This document shows positions 34,912-44,221 of a stretch of 64,000 bases of DNA, one piece after another. The DNA lies in NCBI GenBank assembly GCA_000761475.1, contig JQNW01000007.1, positions 303,870-367,869 of the forward strand, read 5' to 3'. How positions within the stretch are numbered: position 1 is the first letter of the stretch; each line of letters starts with the position of its first letter. Below the pieces are notes generated by a model that was not told the origin of the DNA, searched no databases, and worked only from the letters and a program-made list of their open reading frames with translations. The stretch comes from Chromohalobacter israelensis (GTDB taxonomy: Bacteria > Pseudomonadota > Gammaproteobacteria > Pseudomonadales > Halomonadaceae). Position numbers and translations under genes: made by a program.

Positions 34912-35706
34912 GTGACAGTGGAAGCCTGCAAGTTGAACGCGCGCCGCGTGGCGTGCGGTGGCGTTATGTGGAGCACCCTGGCGGTGCTGGGTGGCTGCCA
35001 GGCATTGTCGTCGGGGACGGAAGGGCTCGAGCACGAGCGTGTCGAGACCAGTTTCGTCGAGCGCGACTGCCCGACCGGGCGTTGCGCGACCGTCGAGGTC
35101 CAGTCGTTGCGTTTTCCCGACGCGCCGCGCCTGAGCGAGCGGCTGCGTGACGAGCTGCTGACCATGGGCACGGGCATTACCGATGGCGAAAGCGAGATGC
35201 TGGCGCCGTCTTGGGAGGCGTATGCGCAGACGTTCTTCGACGAGGCCAGGGCGGCGCGCGAGCAGGTTCCCGAATTGCCGGGCTATCAGGCGCTCTTCGA
35301 GGCGGAGATCTACGACCGGCATGCCGATCTCATGACCCTCAAGCTCGACAGCTACGTGTTCACCGGCGGCGCGCATGGCATGCCGCTGACGGAATTCATG
35401 GTCATCGACGAACGCGAGCGACGGGTGGTGACGCTCGATGACATGCTGATCGACGGGCAGATGCCGGCCTATCGCGACGCCCTGACCCAAGCGCACCGGC
35501 GCTGGCTGGATGAGCAGCAGGCGGACGCCGACTTCGCCGAGACCTGGCCGCTGAGCATGAACCGCAACGTCGCACCGCTGGCGGGGGAGTGGCGCGTGCG
35601 CTACAACGCTTACGACATCGCGCCTTATGCCTACGGTCAGCCGGAGCTTCGCATTCCCGTGGAGGCCCTGGAAGGGGTCGTCAAACCTCGTTATCTGGAG
35701 CGCTGA
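34912..35706 (+). CDS. RsiV-like (DUF3298/DUF4163) lipoprotein
   Basis: A 264-aa exported protein. A lipobox LGGC follows a short hydrophobic segment in the N-terminal 30 residues. The DUF4163 region (about 35-150) covers VETSFVERDCPTGRCATVEVQSLRFPD. The DUF3298 region (about 150-262) contains LKLDSYVFTGGAHGMPLTEF, the family signature. The start is GTG 34912 with a GGGAGGA site; longer in-frame options lack one. Related domains occur in the anti-sigma factor RsiV and in lysozyme-binding proteins, but no sigma factor gene is adjacent. The two cysteines CPTGRC may form a disulfide. Confidence 0.8.
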   Translation: MTVEACKLNARRVACGGVMWSTLAVLGGCQALSSGTEGLEHERVETSFVERDCPTGRCATVEVQSLRFPDAPRLSERLRDELLTMGTGITDGESEMLAPSWEAYAQTFFDEARAAREQVPELPGYQALFEAEIYDRHADLMTLKLDSYVFTGGAHGMPLTEFMVIDERERRVVTLDDMLIDGQMPAYRDALTQAHRRWLDEQQADADFAETWPLSMNRNVAPLAGEWRVRYNAYDIAPYAYGQPELRIPVEALEGVVKPRYLER

Positions 35707-35722
35707 CGGGAGGCAGGGGCCA

Positions 35723-35756
35723 CGCTATCGGTCGCCCGACGAGGCGACCGATAGCG
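35723..35756. terminator. Perfect 14-bp stem-loop between convergent genes
   Basis: CGCTATCGGTCGCC (35723-35736) pairs exactly with 35743-35756 around CGACGA. It fills the 54-bp gap between the RsiV-like lipoprotein and the DUF3008 gene, so it can serve both. It has no T-run. Confidence 0.65.
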
Positions 35757-35760
35757 GCGG

Positions 35761-35949
35761 TCACGATCGAGAATCGTGCTCGGGTTTCCCTTTCTGGCTG
35801 GTCGAGGCCATGGCCTCGAGTTCCTCCTCGCTCATCGAGTCGTACATCGACTTCGCGGCACCGTCCAGGTCGCTGGCTTTCTGCTCGCCACGCCGGGCGG
35901 CAAGCGCGGCACCGGCGGCCATCTGCTGGGCCTGGGATTTGGCAGGCAT
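35761..35949 (-). CDS. DUF3008 small protein
   Basis: A 62-aa hydrophilic protein: MPAKSQAQQMAAGAALAARR at the start, then KSMYDSMSEEELEAMAS and a lysine/glycine-rich end (STSQKGKPEH). This is the DUF3008 pattern, a small conserved protein of unknown role, often found near stress genes. The ribosome site GGAAGAGG supports ATG 35949. It lies 119 bp downstream of yejK on the same strand and may share its transcript. Confidence 0.85.
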   Translation of the reverse strand: MPAKSQAQQMAAGAALAARRGEQKASDLDGAAKSMYDSMSEEELEAMASTSQKGKPEHDSRS

Positions 35950-36068
35950 GGCGTTACCTCTTCCTTGGTGACTTCCCAGGGAAGATAGTCGGCGTGACGG
36001 GGCCCGCCAAGCTTGCGACGGTGACAATATGTGTTGGCCCCCGCAGGGCAGGGGCTCGGTATCGTGCC

Positions 36069-37064
36069 TCACTCCCGGCGCTGCTTGAGCTGTTCCTTCA
36101 GGGAGCCCGGTACCTGCTTGATGATCAGGCGGTCGCGTTCGGCATCGAATTCGATGCTGTTGCCCAGCAGGTGGGAATCGAAACTGATCGAGACGCCACT
36201 GGCGCGTCCCGTGAAGCGCCGAAACTGATTGAGCGTGCGCTTGTCGGGCGGGATTTCCTCGGAAAGGCCGTAATCCTGTTGGCGGATGTAGTCGTAGAAT
36301 GCCTTGGGCTGCTGTTCGTCGACGAGTTCGGACAGTTCGTCGAGGGTGACCGGCTCGCCGCGCTTGGCCTGCGTACTGGCATAGTCGATCACGGCATCGG
36401 TTTTCTCGCGGCTGGCGTCGTCGGGCAGGTCTTCGTGCTCGACGTAATCGCTGAACGCCTTGAGTAGCGCACGCGTCTCGCCGCTGGCATCCACGCCTTC
36501 CTCGACGCCGAGCAGCTCGCGCAATCCCTCGGCGAACTTCTTGCCGCCGCGATCCTTGATCAGGGAGACGTATTGGCGCGAGGTGCCCCCCTGCCATTGA
36601 GCGAGATCGATGCGTGCGGCGAGCATCAACTGGCCGAGATTGAGCTGGGGCGTCTCGACCACTTCGAGGGCGCCATCGATGGCGAAGCCCTGGCGGTGAT
36701 GAAGCAGTGCCACGCTCACGTACTGCCGCTCGCCATGCTGGTAATGGACGAACAGCAGGTGACCGCCCACCGACAGGTGAGCGTCGACCAGGTCGCGGAT
36801 GCGTTCGGCCATCCGCGTGCTCCAGGTGACGAAGTCGGCGGTCTCGGCGAGATACTCGCTGAGGCCGGCCGCGAACGCGCTGCTGCCGGTATCGCCGAAG
36901 TGGCCCCAGGCCTTGGGCTTGGCGTGGAAGCTGTCGTTGACGCCCGCCAGCAGGGCCTCGAGCTCGGGGGTGCTGGCCAGTGCCCGCTCGGCGCAGGTCA
37001 AGGTGGCGGGCGTCTCGGCATCGGGCTTGTCGAGTCGATGGATGATGCTGGTCAGAATCGGCAT
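36069..37064 (-). CDS. yejK: Nucleoid-associated protein YejK (NdpA)
   Basis: A 331-aa member of the NdpA/YejK family. Recognisable stretches include ELEALLAGVNDSFHAKPKAWGHFG, AGGHLLFVHYQHG-like GGHLLFVHYQHGERQYVSVALL, the SLIKDRGGKKFAEGLRELLG core and the C-terminal FDSHLLGNSIEFDAERDRLII. YejK binds double-stranded DNA and associates with the nucleoid; a precise function is not settled. Full length with no membrane segment. Confidence 0.9.
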   Translation of the reverse strand: MPILTSIIHRLDKPDAETPATLTCAERALASTPELEALLAGVNDSFHAKPKAWGHFGDTGSSAFAAGLSEYLAETADFVTWSTRMAERIRDLVDAHLSVGGHLLFVHYQHGERQYVSVALLHHRQGFAIDGALEVVETPQLNLGQLMLAARIDLAQWQGGTSRQYVSLIKDRGGKKFAEGLRELLGVEEGVDASGETRALLKAFSDYVEHEDLPDDASREKTDAVIDYASTQAKRGEPVTLDELSELVDEQQPKAFYDYIRQQDYGLSEEIPPDKRTLNQFRRFTGRASGVSISFDSHLLGNSIEFDAERDRLIIKQVPGSLKEQLKQRRE

Positions 37065-37142
37065 GGCGGCATCTTGATGAAAACGAAAACGGGCATGGTA
37101 ACGCGCGGCGCCGATGATCTCTAAGGCGAGGTGCCGTGCGGC

Positions 37143-37904
37143 TCAGGGCTTGATGTTGTAGCCGGTTTTGAAGATCCAGGCGACCAGCGCCAGGCTCAAG
37201 GAAAGAAACACCAGAATCATCAACAGGCTGGCACCGAGGCTGACATCGCTGATGCCGTAGAAGCTCCAGCGGAAGCCGCTGACCAGATAGACCACCGGAT
37301 TGAGGAGCGTCACCGTCTGCCAGGCAGGCGGCAGCATGTCGATGGAGTAGAAGCTGCCGCCGAGGAAAGTCAGCGGCGTGATGATCAATAGCGGCACCAG
37401 CTGCAGCTTCTCGAAGCCCTCGGCCCAGATGCCGATGATGAAGCCAAGCAGGCTGAAGGTGAGCGCGGTGAGAACCAGGAACAGCAGCATCCACGCCGGA
37501 TGATCGATGCGCAGGGGCACGAAGAAACTGGCGGTGACGAGGATGATGGCTCCCAGGATGAGCGACTTGGTCGCCGCCGCGCCCACGTACCCCAGGACGA
37601 TCTCGACGTACGAGACCGGCGCCGAGAGCACCTCGTAAATGGTGCCGGTGAACTTGGGGAAGAAGATGCCGAACGAGGCGTTGGAGACGCTCTGGGTGAG
37701 CAGCATCAGCATGATCAGTCCGGGCACGATGAAGGCACCGTAGCTGACTCCCTCGACCTCCTGGATGCGTGAGCCGATGGCGGCGCCGAAGACCACGAAA
37801 TACAACGAGGTGGAGATCACCGGCGAGACCAGGCTCTGCAGCAGCGTGCGCCACGCACGTGCCATCTCGAAATGGTAGATGGTGCCGACCGCGCGGAAAT
37901 TCAT
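37143..37904 (-). CDS. ABC-2 type transporter permease (YadH-like)
   Basis: A 253-aa membrane protein with six hydrophobic helices and the ABC-2 signature region [39 protein letters not shown]. The C-terminal half contains the conserved [20 protein letters not shown] stretch. Its ATG overlaps the stop of the ATPase gene by four bases (ATGA), so the two are translated together. The pair forms an exporter of the YadGH type; the substrate is unknown. Confidence 0.88.
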   Translation of the reverse strand: MNFRAVGTIYHFEMARAWRTLLQSLVSPVISTSLYFVVFGAAIGSRIQEVEGVSYGAFIVPGLIMLMLLTQSVSNASFGIFFPKFTGTIYEVLSAPVSYVEIVLGYVGAAATKSLILGAIILVTASFFVPLRIDHPAWMLLFLVLTALTFSLLGFIIGIWAEGFEKLQLVPLLIITPLTFLGGSFYSIDMLPPAWQTVTLLNPVVYLVSGFRWSFYGISDVSLGASLLMILVFLSLSLALVAWIFKTGYNIKP

Positions 37905-38902
37905 GCGTCCTTCCTCACCAGGTTGACGAAGATTTCCTCCAGCGAGCTTTGCTCGGTATGGAGGTCCGTGAAGCGAATGCCCGCCGCCTGGATATCGTTG
38001 AGCAGGGCGTTGATCCCGTCGCGGTGCCTGTGCTCGTCGGAGGCGGCATAGGTGTAGACCAGTACCCGGCCGTCATCGGCAAGGGTCAGCGGATACTCGC
38101 TCAACGCGTCGGGAATCGCGGCGAGCGGCGTCTGCAGGTGCAGCGTGAGGCGCTTGCGGCCCAGCTGGCGCATCAAGGCGGCCTTCTCTTCGACCAGGAC
38201 GATGTCGCCGTCGTTGATGACGCCGATGCGATCGGCCATTTCCTCGGCTTCCTCGATGTAGTGCGTGGTCAGGATGACGGTGACGCCGCTGGCGCGCAGA
38301 TCGCGTACCACGTTCCACATGTCGCGACGCAAGGCGACGTCGACCCCGGCGGTGGGCTCGTCGAGAAACAGGATCTGCGGTTCGTGGGCCAGCGCCTTGG
38401 CGATCAGCACGCGGCGTTTCATGCCGCCCGAGAGGGTGATCATCTTGCTGCGCCGCTTGTCCCACAGGGACAACGATCTGAGCACCCGCTCGATGTGCGC
38501 GGGATCGGAACGCTTGCCGAACAGGCCGCGGCTGAAACTGACCGTGTTCCAGACCGTGGCGAAGGCATCGCTGGTCAATTCCTGCGGTACCAGGCCGATC
38601 TGCCGGCGTGCTGCCCGGTAGTCGTCGACGATGTCGTGGCCGTCGACCAGCACCCGGCCGGCACTGGCATTGACCAGGCCGCAGATGATGCTGATCAGCG
38701 TGGTCTTGCCGGCGCCGTTGGGGCCCAGCAGGGCGAAGATCTCGCCGTGTCGGATCTCCAGATCGACGCCCTTGAGCGCTTCGAATCCCGAGGCGTAGCG
38801 TTTGCTCAACCCCTGCACGGCGATGACCGAATCGGTGGCTTCCGACACGTCGGCGGTGGCGGCCTCGTCGAGGGTGGCGTTGGCGGTGATGTCGTGATTC
38901 AT
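37901..38902 (-). CDS. ABC transporter ATP-binding protein (YadG-like)
   Basis: A 333-aa ATPase. Walker A is [11 protein letters not shown], the signature [17 protein letters not shown], Walker [13 protein letters not shown] and the H-loop [14 protein letters not shown]. An extra C-terminal domain of about 80 residues follows, as in YadG/DrrA-type drug or polysaccharide exporters. The N terminus has an acidic 25-residue extension. Start ATG 38902 is chosen because the upstream in-frame sequence is not family-like. Gene order ATPase then permease with 4-bp overlap is typical. Confidence 0.88.
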   Translation of the reverse strand: MNHDITANATLDEAATADVSEATDSVIAVQGLSKRYASGFEALKGVDLEIRHGEIFALLGPNGAGKTTLISIICGLVNASAGRVLVDGHDIVDDYRAARRQIGLVPQELTSDAFATVWNTVSFSRGLFGKRSDPAHIERVLRSLSLWDKRRSKMITLSGGMKRRVLIAKALAHEPQILFLDEPTAGVDVALRRDMWNVVRDLRASGVTVILTTHYIEEAEEMADRIGVINDGDIVLVEEKAALMRQLGRKRLTLHLQTPLAAIPDALSEYPLTLADDGRVLVYTYAASDEHRHRDGINALLNDIQAAGIRFTDLHTEQSSLEEIFVNLVRKDA

Positions 38903-38993
38903 GCGATACCGGGCTCCCGTCGAGAGTCGCCGAGGCGTATCGGCACGCTGCACGCGTGGGGGCGGGCGCGCGCCGATGGGCGGCCAGATCGAA

Positions 38994-39716
38994 TCAGCCC
39001 TGTAACTCGGCGTTGTGGTAGATGTTCTGCACGTCGTCGAGGTCGTTGAGGGTGACGAGCAGCTTGTCGAACATGGCCACGTCGTCACCGGCGACCGGCG
39101 TCATGGTCTGGGCCAGGAACTGGATCTCGTCGACCTCGAAATCGAGTTCGCCGAAGGCATCGGCGAGTGCCTGCTTGGTCTTGGCATACTCGGTATGCGG
39201 GGCGAACACGGTGATGCGGCCCGCTTCATTCTCGATGTCGGTGACATCGACATCGGCCTCCATCAGCGCCTCGAGCACCGCTTCTTCATCACTGCCGGCA
39301 AACGCCAGGATCGCGCAGTGGTCGAACATGTGGCTGACGCTGCCCGGGGTGCCGAGCTTGCTCTTGGCCTTGTTGAAGCAGGCGCGCACGTCGCCGAAGG
39401 TGCGATTGGGATTGTCGGTCAGGCACTCGACGATGACCATGCAACTGCCCGGCCCGAAGCCCTCGTAGCGTGCCAGCTCGTAGTCCTCGCCGCCGACGCC
39501 GCTGGCCTTGTCGAGCGCCTTGTCGATCACGTGGGACGGTACCTGGTCCTTCTTGGCGCGGTCGATCAGCCCACGCAGGGCGAGATTGCCCGCGGGGTCC
39601 ACGCCACCGGATTTGGCGCAGACGTAAATCTCGCGTCCGTACTTGCTGTACACCTTGGTCTTGGCGTCGGCCGTCTTGGCCATGGATTCCTTGCGGTTCT
39701 GGAAAGCCCTACCCAT
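38994..39716 (-). CDS. YebC/PmpR-family protein (YeeN-like)
   Basis: A 240-aa YebC/TACO1 family protein. It opens with [38 protein letters not shown], the YeeN-like variant of the family start, and contains [25 protein letters not shown] and [15 protein letters not shown]. Members are reported either as DNA-binding regulators or as factors helping ribosomes at polyproline. Here it precedes an ABC exporter on the same strand with a 91-bp gap, which may be chance. AAAGGG supports ATG 39716. The genome probably has a second, ruvC-linked yebC elsewhere. Confidence 0.88.
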   Translation of the reverse strand: MGRAFQNRKESMAKTADAKTKVYSKYGREIYVCAKSGGVDPAGNLALRGLIDRAKKDQVPSHVIDKALDKASGVGGEDYELARYEGFGPGSCMVIVECLTDNPNRTFGDVRACFNKAKSKLGTPGSVSHMFDHCAILAFAGSDEEAVLEALMEADVDVTDIENEAGRITVFAPHTEYAKTKQALADAFGELDFEVDEIQFLAQTMTPVAGDDVAMFDKLLVTLNDLDDVQNIYHNAELQG

Positions 39717-39899
39717 GTCATGCCCTTTCAAGTGGTTCGCAACGTCCAGAATTCTACGCAACATCGGCGTATGAGGCAGGTTTAATTTTGCGGCGTCTGG
39801 CGCGCGCGTGAAAGTAGGGTCCCGGTGCAGACGAGGCTATGCTTAATGCGTGCCCACCTGTAAGTTGGGGGGCTCCGTCCTCGCACTCACCACCGGAAA

Positions 39900-40532
39900 A
39901 TGCGTATGTTGCCGCGACCCATGCCTATGCCGCTCACTTCCCGCGCCGTCGTTCAGGTCACGCTGTGGCTGTGCCTCGCCCTGATGCTGACGGGCTGCGG
40001 TATCAACAACATTCCCACGCTGGACGAGAAAGTGAAGTCCGCCTGGGCGCAAGTCGAGAACCAGTACCAGCGGCGTGCCGATCTGGTGCCCAACCTGGTG
40101 GAGACGGTCAAGGGCTTCGCCGCCCAGGAGCAGGAAACGCTGACGGCCGTCATCGAGGCCCGTTCCAGGGCGACATCGATCAACATCGATGCCGACTCGC
40201 TGGACGATCCCGAGAAGCTGCAGCAGTTCCAGCAGGCGCAGGGGCAGTTGACCGGCGCGCTGAGCCGTCTGATGGCGGTGTCCGAGCGCTATCCGGAGTT
40301 GAAGTCCAACCAGAACTTCCTGGCACTGCAGTCGCAGTTGGAAGGCACGGAGAATCGCATCGCCGTGGCGCGTCGTGACTTCATTCAGGCCGTCGAGGCG
40401 TACAACACCGAGATTCGTACCTTCCCCGGGCGGCTCTGGCATGGCCTTTTGTACAGCGACATGCCGATTCGCGAAACCTTCGAAGCCACGGCCGAGAACG
40501 CCGATCAGGCGCCTGAGGTGGAGTTCCAATGA
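39900..40532 (+). CDS. lemA: LemA-family lipoprotein
   Basis: A 210-aa LemA protein. A signal with lipobox LMLTGC (Cys near residue 30) is followed by the LemA helical core: VKSAWAQVENQYQRRADLVPNLVETVKGFAAQEQETL, then LSRLMAVSERYPELKSNQNFLALQSQLEGTENRIAVARRDF and YNTEIRTFPG. Function is unknown; LemA genes commonly sit with TPM-domain genes, as here. Several Met codons near the start (39900, 39906, 39921, 39927) leave the exact N terminus open. Its stop overlaps the next start (ATGA). Confidence 0.9.
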   Translation: MRMLPRPMPMPLTSRAVVQVTLWLCLALMLTGCGINNIPTLDEKVKSAWAQVENQYQRRADLVPNLVETVKGFAAQEQETLTAVIEARSRATSINIDADSLDDPEKLQQFQQAQGQLTGALSRLMAVSERYPELKSNQNFLALQSQLEGTENRIAVARRDFIQAVEAYNTEIRTFPGRLWHGLLYSDMPIRETFEATAENADQAPEVEFQ

Positions 40533-41311
40533 GGCAATGTATCCGTCTGACGTGCTGGCTGCTGCTGTGGGCATGCGCCTTCGGTGCGCAGGCCCAGGAG
40601 ATCGAGTTTCCCGAGCTGACCGGCCGGGTGGTCGATCAGGCCGATCTGCTGGATGCCGCCGACCAACGCGAGGTGAGCGAGATGCTCGCCGCGCACGAGG
40701 AGGAAACCGGCGAGCAGGTGGTCGTGGTCACGCTGCCCGATCTGCAGGGCGCACCGATCGAGGAATACGGTTACCAGCTGGGCCGTCACTGGGGCATCGG
40801 CCAGGAGGGCGAGGACAACGGCGCTCTGCTGATCGTGTCGATGGAGGAGCGGGCCATCCGCATCGAGGTCGGCTATGGTCTCGAGGGCCGGCTGACCGAT
40901 GCGCAATCGTCGGCGATCATCAACCAGGAAATCGCCCCCGCCTTCCGCGAGGGCGATTACGCCACGGGCATCGCCCAGGGTGCCGCGGCGATCGTCCGCG
41001 TGCTGGGCGGCGATCCCATGGCCGAGGCGCCGGCTGCCGGATCGGCTTCCGGACAAGATAAATCGCGCGATGTGGGCGGCGCCTCCGTGGCGTTCTTCGT
41101 CATGCTCATGATCGTCATGGCCATCGTGCGCGGCATCGGTGGTGGTGGACGCGGAGGGCGTCGTCGCGGACGCGGTGGTCTGCTCGGCGGTGTCCTGCTC
41201 GGCGGCGCCATGGGCGGCGGTTTCGGAGGCGGCGGTGGCGGCCTCGGAGGCGGCGGCTTCGGCGGCGGCGGTGGCGGTTTCGGCGGGGGCGGCGCCTCCG
41301 GTGGCTGGTAG
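40529..41311 (+). CDS. TPM-domain protein with glycine-rich tail (YgcG-like)
   Basis: A 260-aa protein with signal peptide (ending near GAQAQE). A periplasmic TPM domain (about 25-155) has FPELTGRVVDQADLLDAADQREVSEML, HEEETGEQVVVVTLPDLQG, IGQEGEDNGALLIVSMEERAIRIEVGYGLEG and AIINQEIAPAFREGDY. One membrane helix (about 180-197) follows. The last 60 residues are almost only Gly with Phe, Arg and Ser. This matches YgcG/TPM proteins found after lemA. It overlaps lemA by four bases and is followed 23 bp later by another TPM gene. Confidence 0.88.
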   Translation: MRQCIRLTCWLLLWACAFGAQAQEIEFPELTGRVVDQADLLDAADQREVSEMLAAHEEETGEQVVVVTLPDLQGAPIEEYGYQLGRHWGIGQEGEDNGALLIVSMEERAIRIEVGYGLEGRLTDAQSSAIINQEIAPAFREGDYATGIAQGAAAIVRVLGGDPMAEAPAAGSASGQDKSRDVGGASVAFFVMLMIVMAIVRGIGGGGRGGRRRGRGGLLGGVLLGGAMGGGFGGGGGGLGGGGFGGGGGGFGGGGASGGW

Positions 41312-41334
41312 ATCAACGCAAGGTAGACAGCACC

Positions 41335-41952
41335 ATGGCATTATTGAGCGATAGCGAGCAGCAGCAGGTGCGCGATGCGATTACGCGCATCGAGCGTGAT
41401 ACCGACGCCGAGTTGGTCACCGTGCTGGCGCCGCAGGCCGACGATTACACCTATATTCCGCTGCTCTGGGCGGGCATTTTGGCGCTGCTGATTCCCGGGG
41501 CGATCAATTACTTTCCGCAATGGCTGGGCGCTGCCGAGCTGCTGATCGTGCAGTGGGCGTGCTTCGCGGTGCTGGCGGTGGTGTTTCGGCTGCCGGCGGT
41601 GACGACGCGCCTGATTCCGCGCCGCGTGCGTTTCTGGCGTGCCGCCAACCTGGCGAGACGTCAGTTCCTCGAGCAGAACCTGCACCATACCCAGGACGGC
41701 ACGGGGATGCTGATCTTCGTCTCCGAGGCCGAGCGCTACGTGGAGATCCTCGTCGATCGCGGCATCTCCAGTCGCCTGGGAGACGATACCTGGCAGGGGA
41801 TCGTGTCGTCCTTCACCGAGCAGGTGAAACGAGGCCAGACGCTGCAGGGCTTTCTTGCCTGCATCGAGGCATGCGGCGAGCATCTCACGCGGCACGTGCC
41901 GGCCACGCACGAGCGGAACGAGCTGCCCAACCGCCTGATCGTGCTGGAATGA
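41335..41952 (+). CDS. TPM-domain membrane protein
   Basis: A 205-aa protein whose TPM domain is split around two adjacent membrane helices (about residues 40-85). SEQQQVRDAITRIERDTDAELVTVLAPQADD lies before them and LNHTQDGTGMLIFVSEAERYVEILVDRGISSRL-like sequence after. It has no signal peptide. Third gene of the lemA-TPM-TPM cluster, 23 bp after the second, so almost certainly cotranscribed. The paired TPM proteins may act together at the inner membrane; the process is unknown. Confidence 0.85.
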   Translation: MALLSDSEQQQVRDAITRIERDTDAELVTVLAPQADDYTYIPLLWAGILALLIPGAINYFPQWLGAAELLIVQWACFAVLAVVFRLPAVTTRLIPRRVRFWRAANLARRQFLEQNLHHTQDGTGMLIFVSEAERYVEILVDRGISSRLGDDTWQGIVSSFTEQVKRGQTLQGFLACIEACGEHLTRHVPATHERNELPNRLIVLE

Positions 41953-41974
41953 CGATCGTCCCGCACGGCACGCC

Positions 41975-42496
41975 TCATGGCGTGTCGTCGCCGGTTTCCC
42001 CCTCCCAGTAATCCAGCGTGTCGTTGCGCCGTACATAAGCGGTGAGTCGCCGCCGGTCGGCATCGCCGCCCGGGGCGCTACCGCTGAAGACGCCCAGCTT
42101 GCCGGAGTCCGGATACTCGACGACGTCCGGCTCGCGCATGGAACTCACCGCCAGGTAACGCAACGGCACGGGACTGTCGGTCGCCGCGATCAACTGGTGG
42201 GCGTTCTCCTCCCCTCCCGCCGGGCAGACGACGACGTCACCGCTGGTGACGGGATAGCGATCCTCGCCCCAGCGCAGTTCGCCCGAGCCGGCGAGAATCA
42301 CGAAGAGTTCATCGTTGGCGTGATGGGCGTGGTGAGGCCAGGCGCGTTTACCGGGCGGTACCTCGATGAGACGGGCGCCCAGGTGCGTCGCCCCGGCCGT
42401 GGCCGCGAAGGCGGCCTGCGCGGCCTCGAAATGGGGGCCATGGGTGTAGCGATCGAGCACGAGCTGATCGAGGGGGATGACAGGGGAGCGGGGCAT
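41975..42496 (-). CDS. Cupin-domain protein
   Basis: A 173-aa single-domain cupin. Motif 1 is PPGKRAWPHHAHHANDELFVILAGSGELRWGE with the metal-binding histidines and glutamate, and motif 2 is VCPAGGEENAHQLIA with the fourth ligand. Metal binding is therefore likely. AAGGA supports ATG 42496. It ends 23 bp from the convergent TPM gene. The reaction is not predictable; small cupins include isomerases, dioxygenases and sugar-binding proteins. Confidence 0.82.
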   Translation of the reverse strand: MPRSPVIPLDQLVLDRYTHGPHFEAAQAAFAATAGATHLGARLIEVPPGKRAWPHHAHHANDELFVILAGSGELRWGEDRYPVTSGDVVVCPAGGEENAHQLIAATDSPVPLRYLAVSSMREPDVVEYPDSGKLGVFSGSAPGGDADRRRLTAYVRRNDTLDYWEGETGDDTP

Positions 42497-42712
42497 GGAG
42501 GCGTCCTTATGAGCGATAAGCCACTATGCCGCGCCACGCGAGCATCGGCAATCCCGCCCGTGGAGGCAGCGGCGGGGGGCGCGAGGAGGTCGGTATCGGC
42601 GTGGCTGCCCTTGCCTCGCGATCAATCGTCACCATCATTAAGAAAGGACATTCACGATGTCGCGCCATGGCGTGGCCTCGTGGTAACGCTGGATGACCGT
42701 AAGGAGAGTGCA

Positions 42713-43720
42713 ATGAACGTCGTGACGTTACGTCGCCCCGGTGGGCTGGACAAGCTCGAGCTCCATGAAGGCCAGGCGCCGGGCGAGCCGGGGCCCGGCG
42801 AGGTGCGTGTCCGCGTGCATGCCAGTTCGCTCAATTACCATGATTACGGCGTCGTCGCCGGGGCCATGCCCACCGAGGACGGGCGCATCCCCATGTCGGA
42901 CGGCGCCGGTGTCGTCGACGCCGTGGGCGAGGGCGTCGAGGACTTCGCGGTGGGGGATCGCGTGGTTTCGACGTTCTTCCCAGGTTGGCTCGAAGGGCCG
43001 GCACGGATCGGCGACTTCACCACCACGCCTGGTGACGGTGTCGATGGCTACGCGCGCGAGCAGGTCGTGCGCCCCGCGACCTGGTTCACACACGCGCCGC
43101 GCGATTACGATCATGCCGAGGCGGCCACGTTGACCACCGCCGGCTTGACCGCCTGGCGAGCGCTGGTGGTGGACGGCAAGCTCAAGGCCGGCGATACCGT
43201 GCTGGTGCTGGGGACCGGCGGCGTGTCGATCTTCGCGCTGCAGTTCGCCAAGCTGATGGGCGCCACGGTGATCGCGACCTCGTCCTCGGACGAGAAGATC
43301 GCACGGCTCAAGGAGTTGGGTGCCGATCACACGCTCAACTACAAGACCGAGCCGGAGTGGGGCAAGCGCGTCCAGGCACTCACCGATGGACGGGGCGTGG
43401 ACCACGTCATCGAGGTCGGTGGGCCGGCCACGCTGCCGCAGTCCATCGATGCCGTGCGCATCGGCGGTCACATCTCGTTGATCGGTGTGCTCACCGGGCG
43501 CGGTGGGGAGATCCCCACGGCCAAGCTGATGGCCAAGCAGGCGCGTCTGCAGGGCTTGATCGTGGGCAGCCGGCGCGACCAGATCGAGATGATCCGCGCC
43601 ATCGACGCCAGCGGCATGCGGCCGGTCATCGACCGCCGGTTCGCCCTCGACGAGATCGCCGACGCGTTTCGTCACCAGGAGTCGGGGCGTCACTTCGGCA
43701 AGATCTGCCTGGAGTACTGA
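42713..43720 (+). CDS. MDR-family NAD(P)-dependent oxidoreductase, zinc ligands absent
   Basis: A 335-aa medium-chain reductase. The N-terminal GroES-like domain has VRVHASSLNYHDYGVVAG where zinc alcohol dehydrogenases carry a catalytic cysteine, so the catalytic zinc site is missing and a quinone-reductase-like chemistry is more likely. The Rossmann motif is VLVLGTGGVSIFALQFAKLMGA, followed by HVIEVGGPATLPQS and LIGVLTGRG. AAGGAGAG precedes ATG 42713. The DUF4385 gene follows 8 bp later on the same strand. Confidence 0.85.
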   Translation: MNVVTLRRPGGLDKLELHEGQAPGEPGPGEVRVRVHASSLNYHDYGVVAGAMPTEDGRIPMSDGAGVVDAVGEGVEDFAVGDRVVSTFFPGWLEGPARIGDFTTTPGDGVDGYAREQVVRPATWFTHAPRDYDHAEAATLTTAGLTAWRALVVDGKLKAGDTVLVLGTGGVSIFALQFAKLMGATVIATSSSDEKIARLKELGADHTLNYKTEPEWGKRVQALTDGRGVDHVIEVGGPATLPQSIDAVRIGGHISLIGVLTGRGGEIPTAKLMAKQARLQGLIVGSRRDQIEMIRAIDASGMRPVIDRRFALDEIADAFRHQESGRHFGKICLEY

Positions 43721-43728
43721 GCGGCAGG

Positions 43729-44199
43729 ATGGCTTACACCGACGCGAACGGCGACGTGATCGACCATCGTCGCCATCCGGAGTGCTATCGCATCGGGCGC
43801 GGGGAGCAGGGCGTGCTCAACGTCGAGCCCTACAAGAGCGAGCTGTTGCCGCACTGGCGTTTCAAGACGCCTGACGTGGCGCAGGCGTCCGCCGATGCCC
43901 TGCTGGAGAAGTTCGCGGCGTACCGTGCGGACGACGACTTCGTGGGCATGGACATGGCGCGCAAGTTCCTGCAGATGGGCTATACCCGTGCGCGTCGCTA
44001 TGCCAACCATCGCTCGGGGCGCAAATACGCCTCGCGCGATCGCTCCAGCTTGCGTGAAATCGAACCCGATGCCGAGAAGGCCGAGGCGGCGGCCATCTTC
44101 CACGCCGCCTGGACGCAAGTGAGGGAAGATGCCGCCTATCAGGCGGCCAAGGCGCGGCATCAACGGCGTTACCGACGCCGCACGCGCGCCGCCACGTGA
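43729..44199 (+). CDS. DUF4385 protein
   Basis: A 156-aa hydrophilic protein with the DUF4385 core: CYRIGRGEQGVLNVEPYKSELLPHWRFKTP, then DDFVGMDMARKFLQMGYTRARRYANHRSGRKY. The C terminus is strongly basic (RHQRRYRRRTRAA). No catalytic motif is known; the domain is uncharacterised. It begins 8 bp after the MDR reductase, with GGCAGG upstream, so the two are probably cotranscribed. It ends 22 bp from the convergent rhlE gene. Confidence 0.83.
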   Translation: MAYTDANGDVIDHRRHPECYRIGRGEQGVLNVEPYKSELLPHWRFKTPDVAQASADALLEKFAAYRADDDFVGMDMARKFLQMGYTRARRYANHRSGRKYASRDRSSLREIEPDAEKAEAAAIFHAAWTQVREDAAYQAAKARHQRRYRRRTRAAT

Positions 44200-44221
44200 A
44201 GGCGACGCATGGGCGAAGCGA

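Noticed and set aside
35761..37854. 697-residue frame on the minus strand
   Set aside because: It is a shadow across the YejK and ABC permease genes; only its last 62 residues (DUF3008) are real.
41155..41308. Glycine-rich repeats as a separate repetitive element
   Set aside because: They are the codons of the low-complexity tail of the TPM protein, typical for the family.
41967..41986. Short CACGCC-TCAT-GGCGTG hairpin as terminator for TPM and cupin genes
   Set aside because: The stem is only six strong pairs with no T-run and overlaps coding sequence, so it is too weak to call.
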